Below the pieces are notes generated by a model. It was not told the DNA's origin and searched no databases. It worked only from the letters and a program-made list of their open reading frames with translations. Shown piece by piece: positions 36,501 to 48,260 of a DNA stretch of 64,000 nt. Position numbers and translations under genes: made by a program. How positions within the stretch are numbered: the first letter of the stretch is position 1; every line of letters begins with the position of its first letter. Source of the stretch: Edaphochlamys debaryana (lineage: Eukaryota; Chlorophyta; Chlorophyceae; Chlamydomonadales); the NCBI GenBank assembly GCA_016858145.1, contig JAEHOE010000118.1, positions 310,001 to 374,000 on the forward strand, in the 5' to 3' direction.

Positions 36501-37135
36501 TGGCCGCGGTGCTGCAGGAGCTGGCGGCGGGCGAGCTGCTCTGCCAGGTGCAAGGGAAGCGGTGGGGGCGGGAGCGGGGCCCGGCCGGAGCCTGGTAGGG
36601 AGGCCGCGCGGGGCGCGGCGGGCCGCTGGGGCTGCGGGCCCGAGCCCAGCCGCTCCCAGCCGCTGATGGCGTCGAGGTATCCGGAGCGAAGCATGGAGTC
36701 AAGGAGAAGCTGGCCGTTGCTGGATTTGGGCTCGGGCGGGGTGGGCAGCGTTGGGGAGGTGGAGGGGCTGCCTGCCGCAGCTCCGGTACGGTACGCGGCC
36801 GGGATACGGCCGTTTACGGTACCAGCGCCCGAGGGTGGCGCCGGAAGGCTGGGCGCGTCGGAAACGTCCTCAGCGTCCGAAAGAGAAGGGTGCTGCAAGC
36901 GCCCGACACCATCTAGCGGAACCGACGACCGCGCCGAAATGCTGTGACCGCGCGCCGCGAGCTGGCCGCAGAACTGGTCCCCCGGGACGCAGCGTTCGTG
37001 CGTCGATATGAGGGCCTGTTGAGAGCGCGCACCGCTGGGTGGTACGCAGTGCTCCGCGGCCTGAAGCCGCTTTAGTTCCGTAAGCAGACTCAACGGAACA
37101 AGGGCGTACCCGGCAGCTTCCAGAGCTTCCTGCAT
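33592..37135 (-). CDS. B3-domain transcription factor, 970 aa
   Basis: Plant-type DNA-binding protein. Exons 37135-35117, 34921-34805, 34549-34073 and 33891-33592 join in phase, ending in TGA. The B3 domain spans three exons: VLVAKMLTRSDARTRRLILP at the end of exon 1, then FDVTDQHRRRWGFVIRSWPN and PKPVYVLE in exon 2, then FVKAYSITSGDVMGLLR in exon 3. The RSWPN...YVLE...GD layout resembles the ABI3/VAL branch of the superfamily. The 600 residues before the domain are Pro/Ala/Gln-rich with a poly-Gln tract and a charged coiled-coil-like region (QVEQEREQARDRQREVSLAQ). After it come acidic clusters (DDDSDEEEEE), a KRAR nuclear-signal-like motif and an Ala-Gly repeat. The domain assignment is firm; the target genes and subfamily are not. 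Confidence 0.85.
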
Positions 37136-37536
37136 GTCTGTTGTTCACAATCCCTACAGAACGGGCAAGAGGCGGTGCGGGATGTTGGGCTCCAGCGCGG
37201 GCGCAACCTTTTTGCATGCACGGTCCCCGTTTTGGGCCGCAGGCGAGTCCCGTGACCTCAACGCCCACTCAGTTGCTACTGAAGCACCGTGGAGCACGCT
37301 GTTGTTAGTTAAGCCCAGACCTCAACCGCAATTTCCTCATGCGTCGGTGGCGCGGCTCCGCGCGCTGGCAACTCGGCTCCGTCGCGCATTCTGGTGTGAG
37401 GCGCGATGCTGCTAGCTGTCGCACGTTTATGCCGCGGCCCGGCCGGCCGAGCCCGCAGCGGTCCATCCGGTACCATCGCTGGCTGGACGCACGCGTCTTC
37501 CAGGCAGCGGGCTCACCTCAGGCGACCGCTTAGAGT

Positions 37537-37543
37537 TATATAG
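37537..37543 (-). promoter_or_regulatory. TATA-like element upstream of the B3 gene
   Basis: TTATATAG lies about 400 bp upstream of the ATG at 37135. Position makes it a candidate only. Confidence 0.2.
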
Positions 37544-39554
37544 TTGAAGATGCTTCAGCACACGCCGACGCGCCGGAAGGAGCGGCCCTGTTGCAAATGC
37601 CGCGCGAAGCAGACTCGCTCTCCGGAGAGAAGGCCGGCTTCCACGCACAGCTAAGCGTGTAGGTTGGTGTCTGGCGTTTGATCTTGTGGTCGGGTGGCTG
37701 CAGTCTCTTGCAGCGTCCTTCAGCGGTGGCAAAGCCGATGACGGTCAAGGCAGAAGCCCCAGATAGTGATGTGTATTGTACTATTGCAAGTGTATGGACT
37801 ACACTCTGTGTGAAGCCAGAGCCATGCGGCGGGGTCTTTGCCCGGGCATGCTCAAACCCCTTGATAATACGATGGCAGTCGGCCCCGACCGGTCTGTCGC
37901 TTTCGCATCGGCCCCCGCAACACCTCCAACTGTGTCTACTCTGTGCGATGCGCTGGTGTGGCGCTGGGTTTGCAACAAAAAGCTGCTTTCGGTGCCCGGC
38001 TGCGTGTAACGGCGCCCCGCCATCCGCTCCCACGTGTCCTTCAGAACAGGTTTTGATTATTTCATTGATGAAGGGCGCTTGCTGGCGAAAAACGGCCGGG
38101 GCCAAGGCGCGACTGTACCGCGAGGGGACGTAGGGGACCGCCAGCCCGTCGCTGTCAACGCTAATCACCCGACGCGGCGCTTACGGTAATGCTACCGACA
38201 CTACATTCGTTAGCAAAGGGCATCCGTTGCTGAACCGTGACCAGCGCTCACGCCGAGCGCTCGCCTCCCCAAAACGGGCCGACATGCAGGAAGACTGCGA
38301 CTTGGTTGGCACCTGGTTACCTTACGACCAAGTGACATAATTTGCCATGCAATGCCTGAAGGTGCCTGGGGGTGCCCAACCACCGTGTGCATGCGACGTC
38401 CTCAGCACCCAACAAACGCGCCGGCCACCCATAATCTTCGAATCGTCATCACAATGGACAGTAACTTGCAGTGAAATGTCGCCCGCGTGGATTGTGAGGT
38501 CGGCCGACGTGCCACGGGCGTGATAACGTCACTTCTCCTACACAACCGAGAAGTCCGTCCTGCGTGGCTTCTGCATGGCCGACGTTCATGCATGGCAGAA
38601 CCGAGGCACAGCTGCGCCAGTGTTTTTTGCAGGTTGTTGGGCACGGGCCTTCGTGACGCTCTGGCCCCGCTGGAACGGCGACGGACCTGCCGTCCAGCCG
38701 CGGGGGTTCCCGCCGTTCGGCCTCAGTTCTCGCTTAGGATGCATGGCTGTCCACGAATGCTTCTGTTCGCGATGTTACCGCCCTGGACGGCCACTGCAGG
38801 GTGGCGCTGAGCGAGGCGGCGCGGTGTTTGCAACGGGGCTTGAAGACGAAGACCACCCAGTCCCCGGCTGAGCACGTCCTCTCGGTCGACACCGACGTCA
38901 GCCGCGTATGCATGAACCCGGTCACGCATGCATGCGCCCATCCTGCCGGGCGGGGGAAGTGGCCTGGGCCCTGGGCCCTGGGCCCTGGGACCACAAGCGG
39001 GAGGCAGCTTGGTCCAGCCTGGCGCCGCGGCGCACTCTCCACCTACCTCAAACCTCAGCAAGGCCCCGAGCGCACCACGCTACTCCGCACTACAGTACGC
39101 CTACCTGCAGCCGTTTGGTCCCTCGTACCGCTGAGAAGGCTAGGCCCTGCTGGGCCCGGCAGGTGACCGAGATGAAGACACGTCCATGGACTCCTTACTG
39201 CCCGGGCGACACGTGCGGGGCCGGGGCCGGGGGCCGGGGGGGGGGGGGCTGAAGCCCATTCGGCCCGAAGACCAGGCCCGCCGCACGCTGCAAGGCCGCT
39301 TCCCAATTCCCACAGCCCTGGAGCCACAACCTGACCGCTACGGTCCGCTTTGACCCCGGCTTCGCACACTGCCCGCACGCCAACTTGAGCCCCCCAAGCC
39401 TCACGGCAAGGCCCCAAGCGATCGGGGCCATTAGCCCCTGGATTACCGTCAAGCTCGGGGAGCCGGTGCCATGCATGGGCTGCTCAGTTCAGCTCAGCCC
39501 CGCTCAGCCAAATGAATCGGCTGCTGCGGGACCTCGACCGGCCACACCTGGCCC

Positions 39555-39713
39555 CGACTGTGTGAGCCGAGCCCTGGCGAAGCCTGTCCCGACTCCCGAG
39601 GAGTCCGGTTGGCCAGGCCGTTCCGGCCATCCAACGTTCGCCCACGCCCGACTGTCTGAGCCAAGCCTGTCCCGACTCCCGAGGAGTTAAGCTGGCCAGG
39701 GCGTTCCGGCCAT
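39555..39713 (+). repeat. Two-unit tandem repeat
   Basis: Units at about 39555-39632 and 39648-39713 share CCTGTCCCGACTCCCGAGGA and GTTCCGGCCATCC. Confidence 0.85.
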
Positions 39714-40690
39714 CCGCCCAGCCACAGGTGCAGCAGAACGGAGAGGTGCGGACTGTTGGGGCTGTGTAGGGTGGCGCGGGGGTGCATGGGAGCAGGGTGC
39801 GTGCCAGTGCCTTCGACGGTTCGACTTGCGTTGGTCGTACAGCAGTTGCCTTGTGCAGTACAGTTTGCTTCGACAGCAGTCGAATTTTTGCGTATTGTTT
39901 GGTGCTTCACGCGTATCGCCTGGCATTACCTGACCTGACTGCAATGTCGGAGGAGTGCCCGGGCATCCAACCCTCGGGCTAAACGTTCGACTCCTCGCGC
40001 TCGCTCTCGCCTCATCGTTCCCACCTCGAACTCGCCTCGACCTGTTGTCGAGCACCCTGCGGGCGGAGTCTGCGGATACCAAGGTGCGACACGACGTTGT
40101 AAAGCTGGACTGGCGCCCCAAAGTGATAAAGCTGAGCCCCACTTTCGCAACACGACACCAACCGACCACGCGGTCGCACGACGCCAGCAGCCCGCACCGC
40201 CTAAGCCGCCTCTCCGCCCCCCCATGTCGCCCAGGGGGGCCACCGCCGGGCAGCACCCGCCGCTACCCGTACGCCACGAGCCCACGCCTCTTGCACCCAG
40301 CACGCCTGCGCCTGCGCGGGCCAAGGCCCTCGGGCCACATGCCACACCAGGCGTCCCTCCGGTGCGGTTCAACGCTTCAGCGCCTTCCTGCCCGACGGCC
40401 GACCGTCGCTCGCACAGGGACCCTCGCACGCGGAAAACGCCCTACGCCACACCACAACCAAGCGCCTTCGTTGGTGTTCTTCTACCCTCGCACAGTGCAT
40501 CCACCATACCGGCACAGGGCACCCAACACGGGTCGCCTGGGCCACGGCCTCGGCAGAGGGCACGCTCGGCTCCCAGGCTCCCAGGCTTTGTCCCCTCACA
40601 TTCGTTGTCCAGCCGCTCTCCGCAGGCCATCAGGGCCCCGGAGCGCAGCAGCCCGCGCCCGACCCAGCCGCCAACACACCAGCACGCTGC

Positions 40691-40776
40691 GGCTCCCGGT
40701 TCCGTATCTAAGGCCGGTCGGCTAGTCACCGCGCCTACGATTTCCCGGCCTTCACACGAGCAGCCCTGAACCAACA
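40691..40776 (+). repeat. Dispersed repeat R1, copy 3
   Basis: Carries GGTTCCGTATCTAAGGCCGG through CACGAGCAGCCCTGAA, lacking the leading GGGATGGGTCGGG block. It is closest to the consensus in its 3' half and lies in the spacer between the B3 and MED17 genes. Confidence 0.7.
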
Positions 40777-41882
40777 CGCCCGGGCGTGGCCCTCTTCTCG
40801 CGCAGGCCCGTCCGGCAAACGCTCCTCTGCCACACCTTGTCCGGACGACGCAACCGCGCGGGGCGGTTCCGAGCGGACCCACCGCCCCGATTGCTTGTCA
40901 GCGTAAAGCACAAGGCTGGCCCCACAAGTGTCGACGCACTGGGGCCCTGGTTGGCCCGCAGTGGCCCTAGTGGGGCTCGCTGGGGCCCTAGTGACTGGGG
41001 CCTGACTGCAGTGTGCTATGAGGACCCAACGCCACATACCGCGGCCTGGCCTGACTCCTCCGCTGCGCCCCCTAGCGTCCTCTACACTTGTCCGCCCGGG
41101 CCCGGCCGGTGCTCGGCCTGGCGCTGGGCTGGGGCCCCGCTCAGTCTGGGCTCAGCCCACCGAGGCCTAGCCCCAGCCCTAGGCTCCGCAGGTAGGCCCG
41201 CAAACCCGTCGGAAGGTGAGCCAGCCAGGCTACCTGGCTAAGCGCCGACGGTACTGCCGTCGGTATCGCCGCCGGCGGCGGCCGCTGCCTAGGGGTGCGG
41301 GCGGCCGCCGCCAGGCCATCACTGGGGAGGCCAGCGAGGGCTACGCCAGGCGCTGTCTTCCCCGGGTGGGGGGGGGGTTCCTGGGGGTGCACTCTCGCCC
41401 GCTGGTGGGGCCGAGGCCCCTGCCCGGCGCCGGTGCCGGTGCCGGGCGGGGGCAGCCTCCATGACGTCTCTACCCGCGCCTCCGCCGGGTCCGGGCACCA
41501 CCACCGCTGGGCCCCCGGCGGCGCCCGCACGGGCACAGAGAGCCCGCCTCCACCGCCTCCGGCCGAAGCCGCCGAAGCCGGCAGGCAGGCCGCACCAGGC
41601 GCTAGTTGCCTCCAGGCCTGCAGCTCGGCGCAGTCCAGGCGGACGAGGTACAAAGTACAAGGCACAAGGACTGGCAGCCCCCGCAGGGGCCGGGGTCAAG
41701 GCCGAAGCTGGCCGGCGACGGCTCCATCCCGCAACAGCCCCCGCCGGCCGGGCGGCGGCGGGGGCTGCACGCGGCGCCGGGGTCACGGGCGGCTGAACAG
41801 CACATACGGCTGCCACGGGGCACGCCGCCCCCGCCCCCGCCACCGGCCCACCCCAACACGCAACTCCATGCCCCCCCTCCCC

Positions 41883-44800
41883 TCACGTCTGCATGGGGTC
41901 CGCCACCCCCTGCCCCTGCCCCTGCCCCTGCCCCGGCGCTGGCGTCGGAGTGGACACCTGCGCGTGGTTTTGCGCCGGCCCTGGCCCCGGGGCGGGCGTG
42001 TGGCCCTGCCCCGCCGCGTGCGGCGCGTGCGGTGCGTGAAGCGCCGCTGGCCCGTGCGGCGCCGGCCCGGGCCCGTGGTGATGCGCTGCATGCGGCCCGT
42101 GCGGCGCGTGCGGCGCGTGCGGGCCGTGGTGCGGCGGCGCGTGCTGCGGCGGCACGTGCACGCCCAGCAGGCGGTCCAGCGGCACGCCCAGCGTCTGCAG
42201 CACGGAGCGCAGCACGCACGGCACGTCGTGGCGTGAGAAGCCCATCTGCGTGTCGCGCACCCAGCGGCTGCCGCCCGCGCCGCTGCCCGCCTGCGGCCCC
42301 GTGGGCTGGACCACGCCCTCCACGTCCGAGCGGCCGTCGCGGACCACGGCCAGGACCCTGTGCATGGGGGCAAGGGGGGGAGGGGGGGAGCGGTTGCTGA
42401 GCGGGAACGTGCCGACGCCAGGGAAACCTTGTATGGAGAGGTACATACCGCCGTGTTAACCAAATGGAGAGAAGAGCTCCGTAGTGTCCGCGTGACGAGA
42501 GTGGCTGAGAGTGGCGTAGGCAGCGGCGGCTGTGCGCTATCCCTAAGCACTAATAGGTCGCAGGTAACAGAACCGGCCAGTCGCTGGGGTGCTTCGGCAT
42601 GCGAGTGCAACGGGGGAGGGGGGGAGGGGACGTGTGTGCTAATCCTATTTGCAGGGGACATGTGTGGACCACGGCCAGAACCCTCGTGGGAGGATTGGGG
42701 GCGGGGGGGAGGGATTGGGGAAGGAGATTGGCGGCGGGTGAGGGAACTGTGAGGAGGCACAGAGGGTCTGAGCGACTGCCGCGGACCACGGCAAGCGCCT
42801 TGTAGAGGAGCAGGGCATTGGTTCGAGGGAGTAACCATGAGGAGGGGGGGTAAGAATGATACGGTAGGGCGGTACGTGGGGTGCGTGGGGTTGCCTTGCC
42901 TGCCGAGGTGCATACCGGGGCTTGGGTAGGGTCTCGCAGTTGCCCCCCCCCCACGCCCCTTCAGCCCAGCTGCTCAGCCCGACACGCCCTGTCCCCCCTG
43001 TCGTAACGGACATAACCGCCAGCACTCGCGACTCGCCTGTGCCCCGCCCGGCCCACTCGGATCTCCATGGCTGACGTCAGCATGGAGGCGGCGCACGGCC
43101 GCCAGCGCAGCGAGACGTACGGCAGCGCGTGCGCCTGTACGGCAAATTTGTGGGAGCAGGGATTGTGAGGAGGAGCGGTTGGGAACTCAGGTTGAGGTTG
43201 CGAAAGGTCGCATCCTCGACATCCCCCACCAACGTGGGGCGTGGGGCTGGTGTAAGACGAAGAGGTGGTCGTACGCTTAGTCGCAAGGGCGGCCCGCCCA
43301 GGCCCAGCCCAGGCCCGAGCGCGGGCCCATCCCGGGCCCCACCTCTAGGTCCAGATGGTACCGCTGGTGGTCCCGGAACACCATCTGGTTGAGCAGCGCC
43401 GCCAGATCCGGCAGCAGCGGCAGGCCCGACAGGGGCCGGCCGGGCCCAGAGCCGGCCGCGCCGGGCCCGGACCCGGGCGGGCCCAGGGCCGGCCGGCCCG
43501 CGCGCGGCGGCGCCGGCGGCGGCGGCCGGTAGGGCGGCGGCAGGCGGCATGAGAGCAGGTGCTCCAGCATGAGGGGGCGCAGGGCCGCTAGGGAGGGGTC
43601 CGGCGTGACGAGTACGTTCTGGGAGGCCTGGGGCGGGAAGGGAAGGCGGGCAAGGGCGTGTTAGTGCCTGATCGGGAGTATGTAGCCTACGCCGGGGAAA
43701 GGAGGGGGCAAGGGGGAGGACGTGTGAGGGCGGCTTTTCATTCGTGGTGCCCCTCCCCGGCTGGAGTGACAGCCACGAAGCGGATGCCTGGGTTCGTAGG
43801 ACTGCGGCAAGGCGCGGCAGCACCAGCCCCTCCTGCCACGCCGTTCGGCCGCATAGTGCACGCAGCTCCCCCTCCCCTCCAACCCCTACATTGCCCTCCC
43901 CCACAGTACCCCTCCCAGCTCCCCCTGCCCCTCCCACCCCAGCCCCACCCGCCCCACCCTCATCAGCCGCGCCAGGCTCGCGTGGCCCCGGCCCCCTAGG
44001 GGACACGCACGCACACGCACACATACACACCTCCCCCCCTTCCCCCACCCCCCGCCCCCCCCGCCCCCCTCACCAGCCGCGCCAGGCTCGCGTGCACCGG
44101 GTGCCCCCCGCCGCCCCCCGCCCCGCCGCCGCCCAGCGCCGCCGCGTCCCGCTCCAGCCCCGCCGCCACCTGCCGCCACATCTGCCGCCGCTGGAGCTGC
44201 GGGGGGGGGGGGCAGAGGTGACAGAGGGGGTGATCTTTGACGAGTTAGAGGTTCGATAGCCCAGATGGTAGGGGCAGAGGGGGCAGCGGAAAGGGCGGTA
44301 GGGCGCAGGGACTCAGAAGATGCAAAGCGCCAATAGGTTGGGGCCTTGGGGCCTTGAGGAGGACTTTGCTTGTTCTGGGACCAGAACCAGCATCCCCCAT
44401 TCAACGGCCCCGCGTCGTAGTGATTACCCTCGTTCACACCCCAACCCCTCTGCACCCCCCCAAAGCTCCCCTCCTTCCCCCGAACACGCGCCCCCACCCC
44501 AACCCCCAAGCCCCCACCTGCAGCAGCAATGCGTGCACCCGCCGTGACCCGGCCACCATCAGTGTGCGGGCGCCTGGGGGCAGGTGGTTGGGCTGGTTGG
44601 TTGGTTGAATTGGTTGATTGGTTGGTTGGTTGATGGGGGCGTGAGTGGTTGGGTGGTAGGTATCGGTTGCTTTGGTCGACTGCCAGCCCCTTGCCCCCTC
44701 TCCCCCTGCCTTCCCTCTCCTGCCCCTCCCCCCCTCCCCTCCCCCACCCTTGGCGTTGAGCCGCGTGCTGCCCCGCCGCGCTGCGTCGTTGACGTCGGGC

Positions 44801-47800
44801 CGCTCCTCGGGCAGCTCCACCTGGGGGTGGTGGGGGTGGAGGGTGGTGGAGGGGGAGGGTTTGAGGCTGAGGGGGAGAGCGTCGCGTGAAAGGGGTTTCC
44901 CAGCCCTTGCACGGTAGGCTTTCGGGGCAGCAGCGCCGCTCCCACCCGTACATCCACCCACCCACTCAACCCCACCTACCTACCCCTCCGGACCCCAACC
45001 CGCCACCCCCACCCAACCCAAGGGCCCCACCTGCACCCGCATCTGCCCCGCCTCGTCCTTCATCAGCGGCACCAGCAGCGACCCCCCGCCCAGCTCATAC
45101 GTGTTGCCAGTCAGCGGCTGGCCAGCGCCGCCGTCAGCGGCGCCGCCAGCCGCCGCCGCAGCGGCGGCGGCGGCATGAGCGCCCGCGGCTGCGCTGGCGG
45201 CGGCTGCGCTGCCGGCGCCGGGCGTGGCCCCGCCGCCGCCGGCTGCCGCCGCGGCGGCCGCGGCCGCCGCAAGGGCGGCGGCTGGCGGCGGCGGCTGCTC
45301 GGGCAGGGCTAGGTCCACCATGAAGGGGCAGTCGATGACGCGGGGGTTCAGGTGGACCTGTGTGTGTGGGGGGCCGAAGGGGGGGGTTTAAAAGTGTGGC
45401 CGAAAGGGGGGGGCAGAGTGGGGGCCGGTCACGGCGTGCAAGCACGCCCGCGTCCCTGCTACCCCTCCCTACTTTACCTTCCTCCCCTCTCCTCCCCTCC
45501 CCTCCACCTCCGCCCCACCCCCAGCTTCCCCCACCTTCCAGAACATCTGCAGCTGCCGCAGCTGGCGGTAGAAGCGCTCCTCGCGATCGGCATGGGCCTA
45601 AGGGGGGAGGGGGGAGGAGGGGGAGGAGGGGAGGGAAGGGCAGACAGGGAGGGGTTTGGGCGGAGTCGGGTCCGATGCGGGGCAGTGGCCTTGCCAACAT
45701 GCCTTCAACGACCACCCCTGATCCCCTCTGGTCAATTGCCCTCCCCCCCTGCCCTCCCAATCAGTTGCAGCCATGCAGCCCTGCCCTGCCCTGCCCTGCC
45801 CCCCCTCACAACTAGACGCTCTCCCCTCCGCTTCAACCCCCCTCCCCACCTGCAGCGCCTCCGCCCCCTCCGCCAGGCGCCTCGACACCCGGCCCAGGCT
45901 GGCGCTGGTGGAGGCCACTCGCGCCTGGGGGCAGGGTGGGTAGGAAGCAGGGGGTAGGCAGGGGGTTTGGGGGCAGGTCAGGGGGGTAGTCTGTGAAGCT
46001 GGAGCGGGGCTGGAACGCTCCACAGACAACCCCACTATCGCTACCGCACATTCGGTGGGTGTGGGGACCGGCCGCCCGACCCGCTGCCAGTCTGACCTGC
46101 AGCCCGTTGGCCACCGCATCCTCCCGCTTCACACCGGGGCGCCTTGGGGGAGGGGGGAGGGGGGGGGGAGGGGGAGAAGGGGTTTGGGTTCGTGTCAGGA
46201 CCTGCAGCCCGTTGGCCACCGCATCCTCCCGCTTCACGCCGGGGCGCCTGGGGGAGGTGGGGCCGTGGCGTCATGTGGGTTGGCGTGTGGTCGATTGCTG
46301 GCAGCACCTGTTGGCAATGCTGGCACGCAAGCCCTGACGGACGGCCGCACACTCTCGTCGTGTGGGCACACCCAAAAGCCCCTCCCCCTCTTCGCCCCTT
46401 GCCCTCCTCCCCCACCCCCCAACTTGTCCTCTTTCCCTCCCTCCCTCTGCGAACCAAGACACTCGCCTCCCCGCGCTGAAGGGCTTGGCCTCCAGGAAGG
46501 CCCGCTCCAGATTAGTCACCACATCCACCAGGATGTCCAGGTTGCCCTGACAGGGGGGGGGAGGGGAGGGTCAGGGGTTCAGGGGGGTCAGGGAAGGGTC
46601 AGGGGGGGAGGGGTAGTCCCAAGCTCCACGCGGCCCTGTACTCCAGCCAACGCAGCTTGCACACCGCGCGCGCACGCCCCCATGCGAACCCCCCACTCCC
46701 TCATCCCCCCGTCGGCATCACCCCCCGCCCCCCCCGCCTCCCCACACACACCTTGGCCTCCTCAAACACCTTGATCACCTCCCCCGGGTCGGGCGGGGCG
46801 TCCTCGGCCTGCACGGGCAAGGGGAGGGGGTGGGCGGCTGTGAGCGTCCGGGCGGCGTCACAACACCCAGTCTGAGTTGTCGAGGCAACCAAAAGCGTGT
46901 GGCCCCCGCAGGCCCCACCGCCGCCAGCCCCAACCCCCCGCCAGAGGCACGTCGCGCGTGGGGCCCATGTGGGCCCGCCCGGCCCCCGTCCTCTACACAC
47001 TGCGCCCGGGGCGAGGCATGACCAAACCCCGCCGGCAAGACACCCGCCTGTGGCCCCTCTTGCCACCACTCCGGCCCAGCTCTCCCTGCCCCCCTGTCCC
47101 TGCCCCCCCCCCCCCCAAACACGCCACTGGACACCCCCAAGCCCCCACTCCTGCCTCACACAACCCAGGCGGCACGCTAGCCCGAAGGCCCCTCGGCGCC
47201 CCTCGTGACGGTGTGGGCCCCCGCGCTGGCACCGCAACCCAGGCACCCCCACCCAGGCACCGCGCCCCTGAAACCGCACCCCGGCCCCCGGCCTCCGGGC
47301 AGGATCCTCGGTGGGGGCGGACCCCGGGTGGGGCCGACGGAGGCGGCCGCACACGCCTCTGCCCCCGCTGCGCCCTGGAGAGTCGCTTGGTGCTTGCCTG
47401 TGCCATCCCATGGGCACTTTCCCACCTGGAGCTGCCCCTGCTCCTACCCCTGTCCCTGCCCCTGCCCCTACCCCCGCAGGACAACACACTGCAACCCCGC
47501 CACCCAACCGCCTGGCCCGCTGGTGCCCGGCACGGGCGTTCCGAAGCCGAGACGCCGCGATGCCGGCCCCGGGTTCGCTCTACTCGCTACTAACATAGCG
47601 TCAGCATACGTCCGCCCGGCACGGGCGTCTCGGAGATGCCTGGCATCGCCCAGCCGGAGCCGCGACGCGTGGAAGCCGGCCCTTCACGCCAGGCCTAGTC
47701 CCACCCGCCTGCCTCTACCCTGCCCCTACCCCTGTTCGTGAGCCGAGACACCTCGAGGCCGGCCCCTCACGCCACTCGAGAGGCCTTGAGTCCGAACCCC

Positions 47801-48260
47801 TCCACACGACTGGCCCCACACGCCCCCCCCCCCGCTACGCAGAGTGCCGTCCCTGCCCTTGCGACCTCGCCGCCCACAGGCCCCCCTCCAGGAGGCCTGT
47901 CCAGCTGAGCCTAGGCCGCAAGCCCAGCTCCCCCGCGCCCTTCAGCCCTCGAGACCCCTCGGCGGCCACCCCTGCCCTGCCTCGCCGGCCCTCGCACGTA
48001 TCCCGGAGGACCCCCGCGCCAGCCCCGGGCCCCTTCTAGCGACTCAGCGCCCAGCTGAGTTGCTCGCGCAGCGGGCGGGCTCGGCACGGCCACCTGCGAT
48101 CGCGCACCTCGGCTGGCGCCTCCTCGGTTGGGCCAGCTGCGTCCAGCAGTTGCATGTAGGACATATCCATGGGGTCCCATCCCTCCCGAATCTCCTTGCC
48201 GCTCGTGACGTCCATCGCCTTGAGCCGCTTAGTGACCGGCTGCGGCACCGCGAATGCCAT
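41883..48260 (-). CDS. MED17: Mediator complex subunit 17 homologue
   Basis: Head-module subunit linking transcription factors to RNA polymerase II. Thirteen exons: 48260-48108, 46808-46752, 46546-46467, 46247-46202 (or 46142-46097), 45924-45850, 45597-45535, 45357-45031, 44820-44748, 44573-44518, 44196-44074, 43627-43343, 43134-43037 and 42357-41883. All phases agree; 636 residues, close to my recollection of plant MED17 length. Matches to plant MED17: VPQPVTKRLKAMD near the start, LDILVDVVTNLERAFLEAKP, then REERFYRQLRQLQMFWKV, followed by a short Asp-containing strand (CPFMVDLAL) and KDEAGQMRVQV. The middle has LQRRQMWRQVAAGLERDA, as in the family's cysteine-protease-free core. Two introns need GC donors. 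The last exon ends in a His/Pro/Gly tail not known to me in relatives. The first intron is 1.3 kb, far longer than the others. Confidence 0.75.
42328..42801 (-). repeat. Three copies of the last MED17 exon's 5' edge
   Basis: GCGGACCACGGCCAGGACC (plus strand), covering the exon start at 42357, recurs with changes at 42664-42690 and 42769-42801 in the preceding intron. Both extra copies could confuse acceptor choice. Confidence 0.7.
43961..44094 (-). repeat. Duplicated exon edge (MED17)
   Basis: The 3' end of exon 44196-44074 recurs 110 bp downstream at 43961-43984 as CAGCCGCGCCAGGCTCGCGT. In the extra copy the donor GTGAGG has become ATGAGG, so it cannot be used. Confidence 0.8.
46097..46247 (-). 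repeat. Duplicated 46-nt MED17 exon
   Basis: Two copies, 46247-46202 and 46142-46097, 105 bp apart. Each has an AG acceptor, the same 15 codons (RPGVKREDAVANGLQ) and a GT donor, differing by one third-base change within the codons. Each enters in phase 2 and leaves in phase 0, so using both would shift the frame. Confidence 0.85.
46809..48107 (-). other. Long first intron of MED17
   Basis: 1.3 kb between the first two coding exons. It holds repeated CCTGCCCCTACCCC blocks and two or three copies of a CCCGGCACGGGCGT-type segment near 47527 and 47615. I see no coherent gene inside. Confidence 0.5.

Larger units (their letters stand above)
37544..41882. other. Spacer of 4.3 kb, no supported gene
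   Basis: No coherent exon set on either strand. It holds a tandem repeat at 39555-39713 and dispersed repeat R1 at 40691-40776. GC-rich open frames at 39.9-40.8 and 41.2-41.8 kb are low complexity. The right end probably includes the MED17 3' untranslated region. Confidence 0.45.

Noticed and set aside
38734..39042. Minus-strand frame reading GDWVVFVFKPRCKH, considered as an integrase-like fragment
   Set aside because: Resemblance is limited to a few residues, and there is no neighbouring retroelement domain or terminal repeat.
39955..40725. 256-codon plus-strand open frame
   Set aside because: Arg/Pro/Ser-rich composition typical of non-coding GC-rich DNA; it overlaps a dispersed repeat and shows no domain.
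46701..47507. 268-codon minus-strand open frame
   Set aside because: Only its last part coincides with the MED17 exon 46808-46752, in the same reading; the rest is Gly/Ala/Pro-rich sequence of the long intron.
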